Both the position numbers and the translations under genes were made by a program. The notes below the pieces were generated by a model, which was given only the letters and a program-made list of their open reading frames with translations, was not told the DNA's origin and searched no databases. 37,447 nt of DNA from Prevotella sp. P5-92 (lineage in GTDB: Bacteria > Bacteroidota > Bacteroidia > Bacteroidales > Bacteroidaceae): the NCBI RefSeq assembly GCF_002251245.1, contig NZ_NPJG01000015.1, positions 1 through 37,447 of the forward strand, read 5' to 3'. Position 1 is the stretch's first letter, and the number at the start of each line of letters is the position of its first letter. This document shows positions 15,881 to 25,054 of this stretch, in pieces.

Positions 15881-17808
15881 CTCTATACAAAAAGGGAATT
15901 GATATCTTCAAGACCACGGTCATCGCACTGCTTTTGACCATCTTCTCGGCAACCACGGCAATGGCTGCCGAAAAGATTCTATATATCACCTCATACAATC
16001 CCGACAACGCGAATGTGGTAGGACAGCTGTCGTCGTTTGTCAAGCAAACAAACCAAAGAAACCCTAACATACAAGTTGTCGTGGAAAGTATGGACATCAA
16101 CGGGATGATCGGCATCGGCGGATGGAAAGACTTGCTTATCTCACTGCTCAGGAAATATGACTCGCCCAAGAAAAAGCCCTCAGTAGTCGTGCTTACCGGA
16201 CGTGAAGCCGTTTCCACATTCTTCTCCATCGACGACACAAGAATAAAGGACGTGCCAGTGGTCATCGGCTCCTGCAGCACCGACATTGTGCAGATTCCCG
16301 GAGAAAAAACCGACTTCTCCACATGGAAGCCTGACGCGAAAGACCTCTTCAAAGACTTCAACGACTACAACATCGTAGGCGGCATACTGACACATTTCGA
16401 CGTAGAGAAAAACCTTGAGACCATAAAACAATTTTATCCCAACACACGTCGCTTGCTCTTCATCAGCGACAACTCGCTGGGAGGAATCACCCTGCAAGCC
16501 ATTGCACGACAGGATGCGAAAGCATACAAAGACGTCAGCATCGACTATTTCGACGGACGTACAGAGACATACACCAACCTGCTCAACATCCTGAGGAAAA
16601 TGCCAAGCACGACACGAGTGCTCCTCGGCTCATGGCGACTCGACAAAAACAACAGCTTCACACTCAGCCGCTCAACAAACAACTTGCGCAACTCCAATCC
16701 AAAGCTCGCCGTGTTTACCGTCTCGGGTATCGGACTCGACGGATGGGCTGTAGGCGGCTACATACCCGACTTCGACGAGACTGGCGAACGACTGGCCGAC
16801 ATCTGCCACAACTATCTCGTCACAAAGAGAAAACAGTCGCTCGTCGCACAGTCGGCAAGTTACAAGTTTGACTACAACAGAATAAAACAACTCAATATCG
16901 ACGAGGCTCTCATCCCGATGAAAGCCAACGTCATCAATCGCCCAGTATCGTTCTTCCAGGCCAACAGCGAGTCGATAATCACCGTCCTTGGAATTATCCT
17001 CGTGCTAGCCCTCGGCTTTACCGTGTCGAGCTACTATGTGGTAAAGCTCAACAGGATGAAACTGGCTCTCATCCAGAAAGGCAAGGAACTCGAAGTGGCA
17101 AGAAACAAGGCGGAGGACGCCAACCGCATGAAGTCGGCTTTCCTCGCCAACATGAGCCACGAGATACGCACACCGCTGAATGCCATCGTAGGTTTCTCCA
17201 ATCTCCTCGCCAAGCAGGGAGAGGAATTCACAGAAGACGAGAAAAACCACTTCAACAACATCATCAGCGAAAACTCCGACGCCCTGCTCAACCTCATCAA
17301 CGACGTGCTCGACCTTTCGAAGATAGAAAGTGGAAGAATAAGCCTCGAACTCGACACATGCAACATCAGCCGACTCTGTAAGTCGGTACTCGAATCGGTT
17401 GAGGTGACGTGCAAGAAGCCTATCTCCTTCGTCTTCAACTGCAAAGAGAAGGCCGACGTGGAGTTTGTCACCGACGAGGCTCGTCTCAGACAGGTGCTCG
17501 TCAACCTCCTCACCAACTCCATAAAATTCAGCGACAAAGGCTCAATCTGCATCTCTCTCACCATCGACCGTGGAGTGAAGATAGCCAAGTTTGAAGTCAC
17601 CGACCAAGGTTGCGGTATAAAGAAAGAAAACTCGGAGCGCATCTTCGAGCGATTTGTCAAGCTCAACCAGTTTAAGCAAGGCACTGGATTAGGACTGCAG
17701 ATCTGCCGACAGATAATCGAACTCCTCGGTGGAAAGATATGGCACGACAACTCATACGCAGATGGAGCACGATTCATCTTTATCCATCCCATCGACCTGA
17801 AAAAGTGA
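15877..17808 (+). CDS. Sensor histidine kinase with substrate-binding-protein-like periplasmic domain
   Basis: The 643-residue protein has a signal peptide or first membrane helix (about 1-31, ending AMA-A), then a periplasmic region (32-360). This starts [13 protein letters not shown] and resembles the ABC-substrate-binding fold of the ABC_sub_bind type. A membrane helix (about 366-389) and a short coiled coil follow, then HisKA with His428 in NMSHEIRTP, and an ATPase domain with N box LLTNSIKF and G boxes DQGCGI and GTGLGL. There is no receiver or output domain, so a partner regulator must be encoded elsewhere. Its ATG overlaps the stop of the oxidoreductase gamma gene. The ligand is unknown; a metabolite linked to that pathway is a speculation. 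Confidence 0.9.
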   Translation: MTLYKKGIDIFKTTVIALLLTIFSATTAMAAEKILYITSYNPDNANVVGQLSSFVKQTNQRNPNIQVVVESMDINGMIGIGGWKDLLISLLRKYDSPKKKPSVVVLTGREAVSTFFSIDDTRIKDVPVVIGSCSTDIVQIPGEKTDFSTWKPDAKDLFKDFNDYNIVGGILTHFDVEKNLETIKQFYPNTRRLLFISDNSLGGITLQAIARQDAKAYKDVSIDYFDGRTETYTNLLNILRKMPSTTRVLLGSWRLDKNNSFTLSRSTNNLRNSNPKLAVFTVSGIGLDGWAVGGYIPDFDETGERLADICHNYLVTKRKQSLVAQSASYKFDYNRIKQLNIDEALIPMKANVINRPVSFFQANSESIITVLGIILVLALGFTVSSYYVVKLNRMKLALIQKGKELEVARNKAEDANRMKSAFLANMSHEIRTPLNAIVGFSNLLAKQGEEFTEDEKNHFNNIISENSDALLNLINDVLDLSKIESGRISLELDTCNISRLCKSVLESVEVTCKKPISFVFNCKEKADVEFVTDEARLRQVLVNLLTNSIKFSDKGSICISLTIDRGVKIAKFEVTDQGCGIKKENSERIFERFVKLNQFKQGTGLGLQICRQIIELLGGKIWHDNSYADGARFIFIHPIDLKK

Positions 17809-17825
17809 TTCCTTTTCACTTTTTC
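17799..17825 (+). terminator. Hairpin at the end of the sensor kinase gene
   Basis: GAAAAAGTGA (17799-17808) pairs perfectly with TCACTTTTTC (17816-17825) around a 7-base loop. The stem includes the TGA stop and its right arm carries a T5 run. It is a plausible terminator for the long plus-strand cluster, though no T tract follows the stem. Confidence 0.4.
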
Positions 17826-17832
17826 AAGCGAT

Positions 17833-17952
17833 GAAACTTAAGGTTGTTTAGTCTTCACCAGTGAAGATCTATCTTGATTCCTCTTCTCAGACGAAGAACG
17901 ATCTCGATTCCTTTTCTGCCATGAAGAAACCATTTCTTGGCAGACTATTTAC
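17833..17952. repeat. Degenerate 30-bp tandem repeat
   Basis: GAAG-led units begin at 17863, 17893 and 17923, exactly 30 bases apart, and a weaker one at 17833. The middle pair shares GAAGA, GATCT-like and GATTCCT/TTTC blocks. The array lies between the convergent kinase and cobS genes. A CTTCAC/GTGAAG hairpin lies within it (17855-17867), and another at 17951-17974. Confidence 0.55.
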
Positions 17953-17975
17953 TTCACTATCAAAGCGGTGAAGTG

Positions 17976-18776
17976 TCAATAGATTAGTACGAAGGTGAGG
18001 TAGAACGACAGTTCGGTGAGAAGAAACAAAGCTCCGCAACAATCGCCCGTATAACCGTGCAACTTGTTTTTCATAAGCATGTAAAGGCCGTAGAACACGA
18101 AGCAAGGCGCCATCACCAGCATCTCAATTGTAGATACCGCATAGCCAAACTGCGTCACCATGACATAACCGAGAATCACCATCGGCAGCAGTCCGGCAAC
18201 AGCTAACCGCAAACCTGCAGCAAGATTATATTTCACATACACAGTCTTCGCCTTTGCCTCTTCCTCACGGCGTGCATATGGCAAGAACATTATTATCTGT
18301 CCGCTCACCATCTTGCAAAACGGGTCGGCAGCCAGCATGACAAAGGCAAGCAGTCCGGCCGGAATATCCGTCATCGATGCCACGAGCAAAGCCAAATACA
18401 CGATGAGTCCAAGCACTCCGTAAGTGCCTATATGCGAGTCTTTCATTATCTCTAAGATGCGCTCGCGCGACGTTCCTCCACCAAACCCGTCGAAGAAGTC
18501 AGCCAGTCCGTCCTCGTGAAGAGCCCCCGTAACAAGCATTCTTGCCCCGACAGCCAACAGCACGGCAAGCGTCATCGACACATGCTGACTTGCCAGGAAA
18601 AACACCAGTCCCATCATTCCGCCCGTCAGCCATCCTGTCAGCGGCCAATATTCCACCACGTGTTTGTAACAGTGGCGTGGAGGTTCGTGCAGTCGCCAGA
18701 AAGGCAACCTCGTGAAGAAGATAAATGCAGCCAATGGCGTTTCCCACCATCGTGCATGGTCGATATTAATCTGCAT
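17976..18776 (-). CDS. cobS: Adenosylcobinamide-GDP ribazoletransferase CobS
   Basis: CobS joins adenosylcobinamide-GDP to alpha-ribazole (or its phosphate) to make cobalamin in the cytoplasmic membrane. The 266-residue protein has the family start (AAFIFFTRLPF), the acidic metal-binding region HEDGLADFFDGFGGG near residues 92-106, RILEIMKDSHIGTYG, and several membrane helices. It is the last gene of a cobU-cobT-cobS unit, with only 6 bases between cobT and its ATG. Confidence 0.95.
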   Translation of the reverse strand: MQINIDHARWWETPLAAFIFFTRLPFWRLHEPPRHCYKHVVEYWPLTGWLTGGMMGLVFFLASQHVSMTLAVLLAVGARMLVTGALHEDGLADFFDGFGGGTSRERILEIMKDSHIGTYGVLGLIVYLALLVASMTDIPAGLLAFVMLAADPFCKMVSGQIIMFLPYARREEEAKAKTVYVKYNLAAGLRLAVAGLLPMVILGYVMVTQFGYAVSTIEMLVMAPCFVFYGLYMLMKNKLHGYTGDCCGALFLLTELSFYLTFVLIY

Positions 18777-18782
18777 GGCAAA

Positions 18783-19832
18783 CTAAAAATATTTCGTTAT
18801 CTTTGCATTGTCAAAGTTGTTCATCTCGCGTATCATCCTCACCGCACTGTCTATTACGGCATACGAACACAGAGCACCCGTGCCTTCGCCCAGACGCAAG
18901 CCAAGGCTCAACAACGGACGAGCGCCCATCTCGTGTAACATACGCGCATGACCGCCCTCATCGCCCACATGTCCGAATATCATATAGTCAAACGCCTCAG
19001 GATAGAGTCGTATGGCAGCTAATGCGCAGGCAGACATGATAAATCCATCCACCATCACAGCCACGTGTCTCTCAGCCGCCCTGAGCATGGCGCCAATGGC
19101 AGCCACCATCTCATATCCGCCGAAATAACGTATCGTCTCCTCGGTGGAAGCCGTCAGTCCCATCGTGGCATGGAAATGCTGCACAGCCTGACTCAGCACG
19201 TCATACTTATGACTGATGCCCTCGCTATTGAGTCCCGCACCTGCTCCCACACATTCAGCCAGCGGAATAATCTCAAAGATGCTCATCCAGATGCTCGACG
19301 GCGAGGTGTTGGCAATGCCCATCTCTCCGCAGCAAATAATGTTACTTCCCTCTTCCACAGCCTTGTCAACCATCTCCACGCCAACGGCTATCGCCCGGTC
19401 CATCTGCTCGTGAGTCATGGCTGGTCTGTGAAGGAAGTTGTCTGTTCCTCGTGCTATCTTCCTGTCGATTATCCCTTCCACATTGCTTAAGTCGTAATCC
19501 ACTCCCACATCCACAATCTTCAAGTCGAAGCCATGTTGACGGCAAAACATATTCACTCCACCGCCGCCACGCGTGAAGTTTATCATCTGCTGCCATGTCA
19601 CCTGTCGTGGTGACACGCTCACTCCTTCACGCTCAATACCATGGTCGGCACCGAAGAGGAAATGGGTGGGACGGCGCAGTTCGGGAGTAAGCGTCTGCTG
19701 TATGAGACACAGCTGCATGGCCAGCTCTTCCAGTCGTCCTAACGAGCCCTTTGGTTTGTTGAGATTGTCAATCTTCTGTTGTATCTTATCTTTTAAGCCA
19801 CAGTCGGGCTTGGTAATGGAGAATGTTCTCAT
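18783..19832 (-). CDS. cobT: Nicotinate-nucleotide--dimethylbenzimidazole phosphoribosyltransferase CobT
   Basis: CobT makes alpha-ribazole phosphate by moving the phosphoribosyl group from nicotinate mononucleotide to the lower-ligand base. The 349-residue length is standard. Visible signatures are KPKGSLGRLE near residue 28, the GADHG region, CCGEMGIANTSPSS, and Glu316 in GLRLGEGTGA, the likely catalytic base. It is second in the cob unit, 18 bases after cobU. The lower-ligand base actually used cannot be told. Confidence 0.96.
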   Translation of the reverse strand: MRTFSITKPDCGLKDKIQQKIDNLNKPKGSLGRLEELAMQLCLIQQTLTPELRRPTHFLFGADHGIEREGVSVSPRQVTWQQMINFTRGGGGVNMFCRQHGFDLKIVDVGVDYDLSNVEGIIDRKIARGTDNFLHRPAMTHEQMDRAIAVGVEMVDKAVEEGSNIICCGEMGIANTSPSSIWMSIFEIIPLAECVGAGAGLNSEGISHKYDVLSQAVQHFHATMGLTASTEETIRYFGGYEMVAAIGAMLRAAERHVAVMVDGFIMSACALAAIRLYPEAFDYMIFGHVGDEGGHARMLHEMGARPLLSLGLRLGEGTGALCSYAVIDSAVRMIREMNNFDNAKITKYF

Positions 19833-19850
19833 TGTTGTCTTTTTCTTTGT

Positions 19851-20378
19851 CTATTTAATTTTCACTTCTATTCCACTCACCATGAATATCACCTCGTCGG
19901 CTTTCGAAGCTACATATTGGTTCATCCATCCTTCAAGGTCGGTGAATCGCCGTTGTATTGCGCTCTCGCTCACTCCGCCACTGCCTATCTCATTAGTGAC
20001 GAAGATGAAAGTGGCGTCCTGATTGGTGAATCGGTCAAATTCCGACTTCAGTGCTTCGAGAGCCGAATCTACCGTTGGTTGTTCCCATTCCGCCTTCTCT
20101 CGTGCGAAGAAGAAATTCGTACACCACAGAGTGATACAGTCCACCACGACCACCCTTCCTTCCACGTTGTGTCGGCTAAGTTCCTTTTCCTCCTCAATGT
20201 TTGTCCACTGCGGACCGCGTCGTCTTTGGTGCATCTCCACCCTTCGTTTGAACTCCTCGTCCCAGATATGTGCTGTGGCGAGATAGACAGGATTGTCAGA
20301 TAGCTGCAGAGCCATTCGTTCTGCCGTCTGGCTTTTTCCTGAACGTTGTCCTCCGGTGATAAGTATTATTCTTCGCAT
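19851..20378 (-). CDS. cobU: Adenosylcobinamide kinase / guanylyltransferase CobU
   Basis: CobU phosphorylates adenosylcobinamide and then transfers GMP from GTP onto it, preparing the substrate of CobS. The 175-residue protein has the P-loop GGQRSGKS (9-16), the likely guanylylated His50 in EMHQRRRG, and the FVTNEIGSG signature. It heads the cobU-T-S unit. Its upstream space is only about 110 bases, filled by a 17-base tandem repeat right after the rpsA terminator. No cobalamin riboswitch fits there. Confidence 0.95.
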   Translation of the reverse strand: MRRIILITGGQRSGKSQTAERMALQLSDNPVYLATAHIWDEEFKRRVEMHQRRRGPQWTNIEEEKELSRHNVEGRVVVVDCITLWCTNFFFAREKAEWEQPTVDSALEALKSEFDRFTNQDATFIFVTNEIGSGGVSESAIQRRFTDLEGWMNQYVASKADEVIFMVSGIEVKIK

Positions 20379-20388
20379 ATAATGAAAT

Positions 20389-20490
20389 GGTATTGCTAAA
20401 TAAAAAAGGTGTTACAAAAATGAAGGTATTGCAAAAATGATGATATTGCAAAAATGTTGGTATTGCAAGAGGATGGTATTGCAAAAAAAG
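20389..20490 (-). repeat. 17-bp tandem repeat before cobU with -7-like boxes
   Basis: Units of the form GGTATTGCAAAAATGAT begin at 20408, 20425, 20442, 20459 and 20475, with a looser one at 20389. On the minus strand, three units read CATTTTTG followed by CAATA or TAACA, one base from the -7 consensus TAnnTTTG. The array may thus supply several weak start points for cobU. It begins inside the T tract of the rpsA terminator. Confidence 0.65.
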
Positions 20491-20535
20491 CAGACACGCT
20501 GACTCCTCACCGTAATGAGAGAACCAACGTGTCTG
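20481..20535 (-). terminator. rpsA intrinsic terminator
   Basis: On the minus strand CAGACACG (20535-20528) pairs with CGTGTCTG (20498-20491), with an inner CTCA/TGAG pair, and is followed directly by CTTTTTTT (20490-20484 for the T run and its lead). This is a classical terminator 24 bases after the rpsA stop. Confidence 0.85.
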
Positions 20536-20558
20536 AAATGTATTTTTAGGAGAGTGTA

Positions 20559-22340
20559 TTATTCACCCTTCTCCATCTGTGCCTTGAGCTGAGCGAGAAC
20601 ATCGATATCGCCAAGTGTTGTAGAAGCTGGCTGGTTGTCGATCTTCACGGTCTCTTCCTTCTTGCTGGTACGAGCAGCCTTCTTGGCAGCCTTCTTCTCC
20701 TCACGCTGAGCGTCCTCGAAAGTGCGGCTGTGAGAAAGGATGATGCGCTTGCTGTCCTTGTTGAACTCGATAACCTTGAATGGCAGAGTCTCGCCGAGAG
20801 CAGCCTGTGTGCCATCTTCCTTAACGAGGTGCTTTGGAGTAGCGAAGCCCTCAACGCCCTTCTCGAGAGAAACTACTGCTCCCTTCTCGAGCATCTCGAT
20901 AATCTTACCCTCGTGGATGCTGCCCACGGTGTATGTAGCCTCAAACTGCTCCCATGGGTTGTCCTCGAGCTGCTTGTGACCGAGGCTGAGACGACGGTTC
21001 TCCTTGTCGATATCAAGAACCATAACGTCGATGTCGGCACCAGCCTGTGTGAACTCAGAAGGATGCTTAACCTTCTTTGTCCAAGAGAGGTCAGAAATAT
21101 GAATGAGTCCGTCAACGCCTTCCTCAAGTTCAACGAATACACCGAAGTTGGTGAAGTTGCGAACCTTAGCGGTGTGCTTGCTTCCAACAGGATACTTCAC
21201 TTCGATAGCCTCCCATGGATCTTCCTTAAGCTGCTTGATACCAAGGCTCATCTTGCGCTCCTCGCGGTCGAGAGTGAGGATGACAGCCTCTACCTCGTCG
21301 CCTACCTTCAGGAAGTCCTGAGCCGAACGCAGGTGCTGGCTCCAAGACATCTCCGATACGTGGATGAGTCCCTCTACGCCTGGCTGAATCTCTACGAATG
21401 CGCCGTAGTCTGCAATAACAACAACCTTTCCGTTTACACGGTCGCCAACCTTGAGTTCTGCGTCGAGAGCGTCCCATGGATGTGGAGTGAGCTGCTTCAG
21501 ACCGAGAGCGATGCGGTTCTTCTCGTCGTTGAAGTCGAGGATAACCACGTTGATCTTCTGGTCGAGCTCAACCACCTTGTGAGGATCATCTACGCGGCCC
21601 CAAGAGAGGTCGGTGATATGGATGAGTCCGTCAACGCCACCGAGGTCAACGAATACGCCGTAAGAAGTGATGTTCTTAACAGTACCCTCGAGGATCTGAC
21701 CCTTCTCGAGCTTACCGATGATTTCCTTCTTCTGAGCCTCAAGCTCCTGCTCGATAAGAGCCTTGTGTGAAACGACTACGTTGCGGTATTCCTGGTTGAT
21801 CTTCACAACCTTGAACTCCATTGTCTTGTTTACGAACTGGTCGTAGTCGCGTATAGGATGAACGTCGATCTGGCTGCCTGGCAAGAAAGCCTCGATACCG
21901 AATACGTCAACGATCATACCACCCTTAGTGCGGCACTTGATGTAACCCTGGATAACCTCTTGGTTGTCGAGAGCTGCATTAACACGCTCCCAGCTCTTGC
22001 TGAGGCGAGCCTTCTTGTGAGAAAGGATCAGCTGACCCTTCTTGTCCTCCTGGTTCTCTACGTAAACCTCTACCTTGTCACCTACCTTGAGGTCTGGGTT
22101 GTAGCGGAATTCGCTTGCAGGGATGATACCATCGCTCTTATAGCCGATGTTTACGATAACCTCTTTCTTGTCGCAAGAGATTACGGTTCCCTCGGTCACC
22201 TGATGCTCGCTGACCTTGTTGAGGGTTTCGTTGTAAGCTTTGTCAAGCTCTTCTTTGCTGACGTTTGCAGCAGAGCCATTTTCAAACTCTTCCCAATTGA
22301 AGTCGTCCAATGGCTTGACGTTTTTTGTTAATTCTGACAT
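20559..22340 (-). CDS. rpsA: 30S ribosomal protein S1
   Basis: S1 binds mRNA on the small ribosomal subunit. The 593-residue protein has an acidic N-terminal extension (1-50) and then six S1 RNA-binding domains of about 70 residues each. The clearest are those with GVFVDLGGVDGLIHITDLSW, GAFVEIQPGVEGLIHVSEMS and GVFVELEEGVDGLIHISDLS. A Lys-rich stretch and an acidic tail end it. It is a single-gene unit with its own promoter and strong terminator. Bacteroidetes mRNAs mostly lack Shine-Dalgarno sites, which makes S1 especially relevant here. Confidence 0.97.
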   Translation of the reverse strand: MSELTKNVKPLDDFNWEEFENGSAANVSKEELDKAYNETLNKVSEHQVTEGTVISCDKKEVIVNIGYKSDGIIPASEFRYNPDLKVGDKVEVYVENQEDKKGQLILSHKKARLSKSWERVNAALDNQEVIQGYIKCRTKGGMIVDVFGIEAFLPGSQIDVHPIRDYDQFVNKTMEFKVVKINQEYRNVVVSHKALIEQELEAQKKEIIGKLEKGQILEGTVKNITSYGVFVDLGGVDGLIHITDLSWGRVDDPHKVVELDQKINVVILDFNDEKNRIALGLKQLTPHPWDALDAELKVGDRVNGKVVVIADYGAFVEIQPGVEGLIHVSEMSWSQHLRSAQDFLKVGDEVEAVILTLDREERKMSLGIKQLKEDPWEAIEVKYPVGSKHTAKVRNFTNFGVFVELEEGVDGLIHISDLSWTKKVKHPSEFTQAGADIDVMVLDIDKENRRLSLGHKQLEDNPWEQFEATYTVGSIHEGKIIEMLEKGAVVSLEKGVEGFATPKHLVKEDGTQAALGETLPFKVIEFNKDSKRIILSHSRTFEDAQREEKKAAKKAARTSKKEETVKIDNQPASTTLGDIDVLAQLKAQMEKGE

Positions 22341-22431
22341 AAATTTTAAATTGTTGTTTTTTTTATAATAAAGTTAGACTTTATGTGAATTGTCCAGCCG
22401 ACATTCCGCCGACCTTCTTTAAAATCGGCTG

Positions 22432-22439
22432 CAAAGGTA
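22432..22439 (-). promoter_or_regulatory. rpsA -7 box
   Basis: The minus strand reads TACCTTTGCA about 92 bases before the rpsA ATG. No clear TTTG lies 19-21 bases upstream. The leader contains a perfect 6-bp hairpin with a 3-base loop (22369-22383). Confidence 0.55.
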
Positions 22440-22556
22440 CTGATTTTCATTCAGATATAATTCATCTTACTCGATAATTATCTCCTGTTTAATGTTTTTT
22501 AACCAAATATACAATAAAAAACATCACACTCTGTCACTACTCACACCTTTTTTTCG

Positions 22557-22564
22557 TACCTTTG
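22557..22564 (+). promoter_or_regulatory. -7 box of the MscS-type channel gene
   Basis: TACCTTTGCA lies 53 bases before the ATG at 22617 and is a perfect -7 consensus. The -33 position has no TTG. Confidence 0.55.
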
Positions 22565-22616
22565 CAATACTATTGATTTACTATAGCGTAAATATTGCTA
22601 TACATTATTTATATAT

Positions 22617-23804
22617 ATGACAGAAGAAATCAGACTTTGGATTGAACATCTTGTGACGGGATGGGGTTCATCTGCCACTGGTGCCGTCTATATCACCGAC
22701 GCGTTGCTTGTGGTGCTGACCGTCATCTTCTCGTGGTTGTCTTTTGTGGTGTGTCACCAGATGTTGGTGCCTATCACGGTGAAGATTGCCGAAAAGACCG
22801 ACGCCAACTGGGACGACGTGTTGCTCAACAAGACCACACTCCGCAAGGCATGTCTTATAGTGCCTGCAATAGTGATATCGATGCTCATTCCCCATATCTT
22901 CTTTCGTCTGCCAGAGATAGAAGAGATATTAGAGCGCGTCACGGCCATATACATCACCGTGATGTCAACAAGACTCGGCATCTCGGTGGTCGATTCGCTG
23001 AAGATGCTCGACGTTGACATGCAGTCGGCGCGCCACCAGTATCTCCACACCTTCTGCGGAGTGCTGAAGATAGTGGTCATATTCCTTGCCATCATCGTGG
23101 TGGTGTCGATAGTCATCGACCGCAACCCGCTGACGCTTCTTGCCGGTCTTGGCGCCACATCAGCAGTGCTGATGCTCGTGTTCAAGGACACCATCTCCGG
23201 ACTCGTGGCAGGGATAAGGCTGACGAGCAACGACATGCTGCACAAAGGCGACTGGATAACGGTGGAAAAGGCCGGAGTGAATGGCGTGGTAGAAGAGATA
23301 ACGCTGACCACGGTGAAGGTGAGAAACTACGACAACACCATCGTCACCATCACGCCTCAGACTCTCGTCGATGACTCGTTCCAGAACTGGAAGTCAATGC
23401 AGGACGGCGACGGCCGACGGGTGACGCGACGCGTGTATATCGACTTCCAGTCGGTAAGGCTCGTTGACGACGATATTCGCCGGCGTCTCACCGATAAAGG
23501 CTACATCGGAGAGAAGGCGTTAGTGAAAGAAAAGGACGTGGCGAAAGACTGCGTCAACCTCTCACTGTTTCGCCTCTGGGCCGACTGTTACCTGTCGAAG
23601 CACAAGGACGTCAATGCCGACATGCTTTATATGGTGCGTCAGCTGGAATCCACTCCAACCGGCCTACCCGTGGAGTTCTACTTCTTCCTCCGCCAAAAGT
23701 CGTGGAAGCCATTCGAGAATCAGAAAGACACCATTCTCGAGCGCATGTATGCTGCTGTAGAAGACTTTGGCTTGCACATTTATCAGCGCACCGCAGACAG
23801 ATGA
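22617..23804 (+). CDS. Mechanosensitive ion channel, MscS family
   Basis: The 395-residue membrane protein has about five hydrophobic segments (roughly 25-50, 75-95, 100-120, 145-165, 170-190). The last matches the MscS pore helix, with an Ala/Gly-rich LLAGLGATSAVLMLVFKD pattern. The beta domain follows (GDWITVEKAGVNGVVEEI, then TIVTITPQTLVDDSFQNW) and then the C-terminal cage region. It resembles the YbdG/YnaI-like subgroup with a longer N-terminus. Such channels release solutes during osmotic downshock. It is transcribed divergently from rpsA. Confidence 0.92.
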   Translation: MTEEIRLWIEHLVTGWGSSATGAVYITDALLVVLTVIFSWLSFVVCHQMLVPITVKIAEKTDANWDDVLLNKTTLRKACLIVPAIVISMLIPHIFFRLPEIEEILERVTAIYITVMSTRLGISVVDSLKMLDVDMQSARHQYLHTFCGVLKIVVIFLAIIVVVSIVIDRNPLTLLAGLGATSAVLMLVFKDTISGLVAGIRLTSNDMLHKGDWITVEKAGVNGVVEEITLTTVKVRNYDNTIVTITPQTLVDDSFQNWKSMQDGDGRRVTRRVYIDFQSVRLVDDDIRRRLTDKGYIGEKALVKEKDVAKDCVNLSLFRLWADCYLSKHKDVNADMLYMVRQLESTPTGLPVEFYFFLRQKSWKPFENQKDTILERMYAAVEDFGLHIYQRTADR

Positions 23805-23820
23805 CTGTAGCAAGAAGAAA

Positions 23821-23880
23821 ATCACGTCCAAAAGAAGAAGATGACATCCAAAAGAAGGAAATCCCATCCAAAAGGAGGAA
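23821..23880. repeat. 20-bp tandem repeat, three copies
   Basis: Three adjacent 20-base units (23821, 23841, 23861) share the core TCCAAAAGAAGGAA with changes at the left end. The array is purine-rich and lies between the channel gene and the TlpA-like gene. It has no reading frame of its own. Confidence 0.75.
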
Positions 23881-23965
23881 TCGTCTTTTTGTTATTGCAT
23901 CAGAATAATGACATATTGAAACAAGAAATATAAATCAGCAATAATTAATAAATTAGAACGAAAAC

Positions 23966-25054
23966 ATGAAAAAAATCTCAATGCTCGCACTGGCATCGGC
24001 AATCACCCTGTCAGCCTGTGCACAACAGAAAGAAGGCGACTTCACCATCGAAGGCACCTTGCCCGACACCGTAAAAACGGTGATGGTCTATGCCGACGGC
24101 ACCAAGGAACCAGTCGTTACTGGTCAGGTGACAAACGGCAAGTTTAGCGTGAAAGGCAACGCTCCGAAGGACGCGTTCCTCAACATCGGATACATGATGG
24201 ACGGTGGCCGTCCACGTTTCATCACGGTTCTCAACGACGGCGAGCCGATTGAGATACGCCTCGTTGACGACTACTGGGTAAAGGGTTCGAAGCTCAACAA
24301 CGAGTTGAACGAGATGAACCTCAAGAGCGACATCACCATTCTCGCAGCATCGCTCATCAAGGATTGGCAGGCAGCCCGTGCCAGTCAGGACGAAGCAAAG
24401 GCCAACGAGATTGCCGTCAAGATCAATGCCATTCAAGAGAGATGCGACAGCATCAAGATAGCATATATCGCCAACCACAAGAACGATGTCACTCCTGCGC
24501 TGCTGATGTCTCAGATGTACTATATGTTCGACTACAAAGAACTTGTTGAATATATCAACTCCGGTGCCGTATGGGTAAACCATCCCTTGTGCGACAGAAT
24601 GAAGAAGCAGGTGGAGGCAATGGCAAAGCGTCAGCCGGGCATCAAGTTCACCGACCTTGAGATGAACGACCTCGACGGCAATGCCGCCAAACTGAGCAAC
24701 TGGGTAGGCAAAGGCAACTATGTACTGGTGGATTTCTGGGCGAGCTGGTGTGGACCATGCCGACGCGAGATGCCACATGTGGTGAAGGCATATCAGACAT
24801 ATAAGGCCAAGGGCTTTGATGTTGTTGGCGTGAGCTTCGACAATAAGGCAGAGGCATGGAAGAAAGCTGTAGCAGAACTTGGTTTGGAGTGGCACAACAT
24901 CTCCGACCTCAAGGGTTGGCAGTGCGCCGCCTCGTCGGCTTATGGCATCAATTCCATCCCGTCAAACATACTTGTTGGTCCCGATGGCATCATCATCGCT
25001 TCCGACCTCAGAGGCGAAGACTTGCTCAACAAGTTGGCGGAGATATATAAATAA
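23966..25054 (+). CDS. TlpA-like thioredoxin-fold lipoprotein with DUF4369 domain
   Basis: The 362-residue protein starts with a lipoprotein signal ending SACAQQ (lipid Cys18, then Ala/Gln, fitting outer-membrane sorting). The N-terminal domain (about 25-125) looks like DUF4369, a helical linker follows, and the C-terminal thioredoxin domain (about 225-362) has the redox pair Cys262/Cys265 in WCGPC and a cis-Pro near SIPSN. Such proteins act in the periplasm as disulfide reductases. No promoter with a full -7 box is evident. The 3' spacer carries palindromic element B. Confidence 0.92.
   Translation: MKKISMLALASAITLSACAQQKEGDFTIEGTLPDTVKTVMVYADGTKEPVVTGQVTNGKFSVKGNAPKDAFLNIGYMMDGGRPRFITVLNDGEPIEIRLVDDYWVKGSKLNNELNEMNLKSDITILAASLIKDWQAARASQDEAKANEIAVKINAIQERCDSIKIAYIANHKNDVTPALLMSQMYYMFDYKELVEYINSGAVWVNHPLCDRMKKQVEAMAKRQPGIKFTDLEMNDLDGNAAKLSNWVGKGNYVLVDFWASWCGPCRREMPHVVKAYQTYKAKGFDVVGVSFDNKAEAWKKAVAELGLEWHNISDLKGWQCAASSAYGINSIPSNILVGPDGIIIASDLRGEDLLNKLAEIYK

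Noticed and set aside
20379..20490. Cobalamin riboswitch before cobU
   Set aside because: The space is too short (about 110 bases), consists of 17-base repeats, and shows no B12-box-like conserved core.
22395..22431. CAGCCGA/TCGGCTG hairpin in the rpsA leader as an autoregulatory site
   Set aside because: Its 5' half lies directly beside the -7 box and mostly upstream of the likely start of transcription, so it would not be in the RNA.
17833..23880. CRISPR arrays at the tandem repeats
   Set aside because: Units are adjacent or degenerate without unique spacers of constant length, and no cas gene is present.
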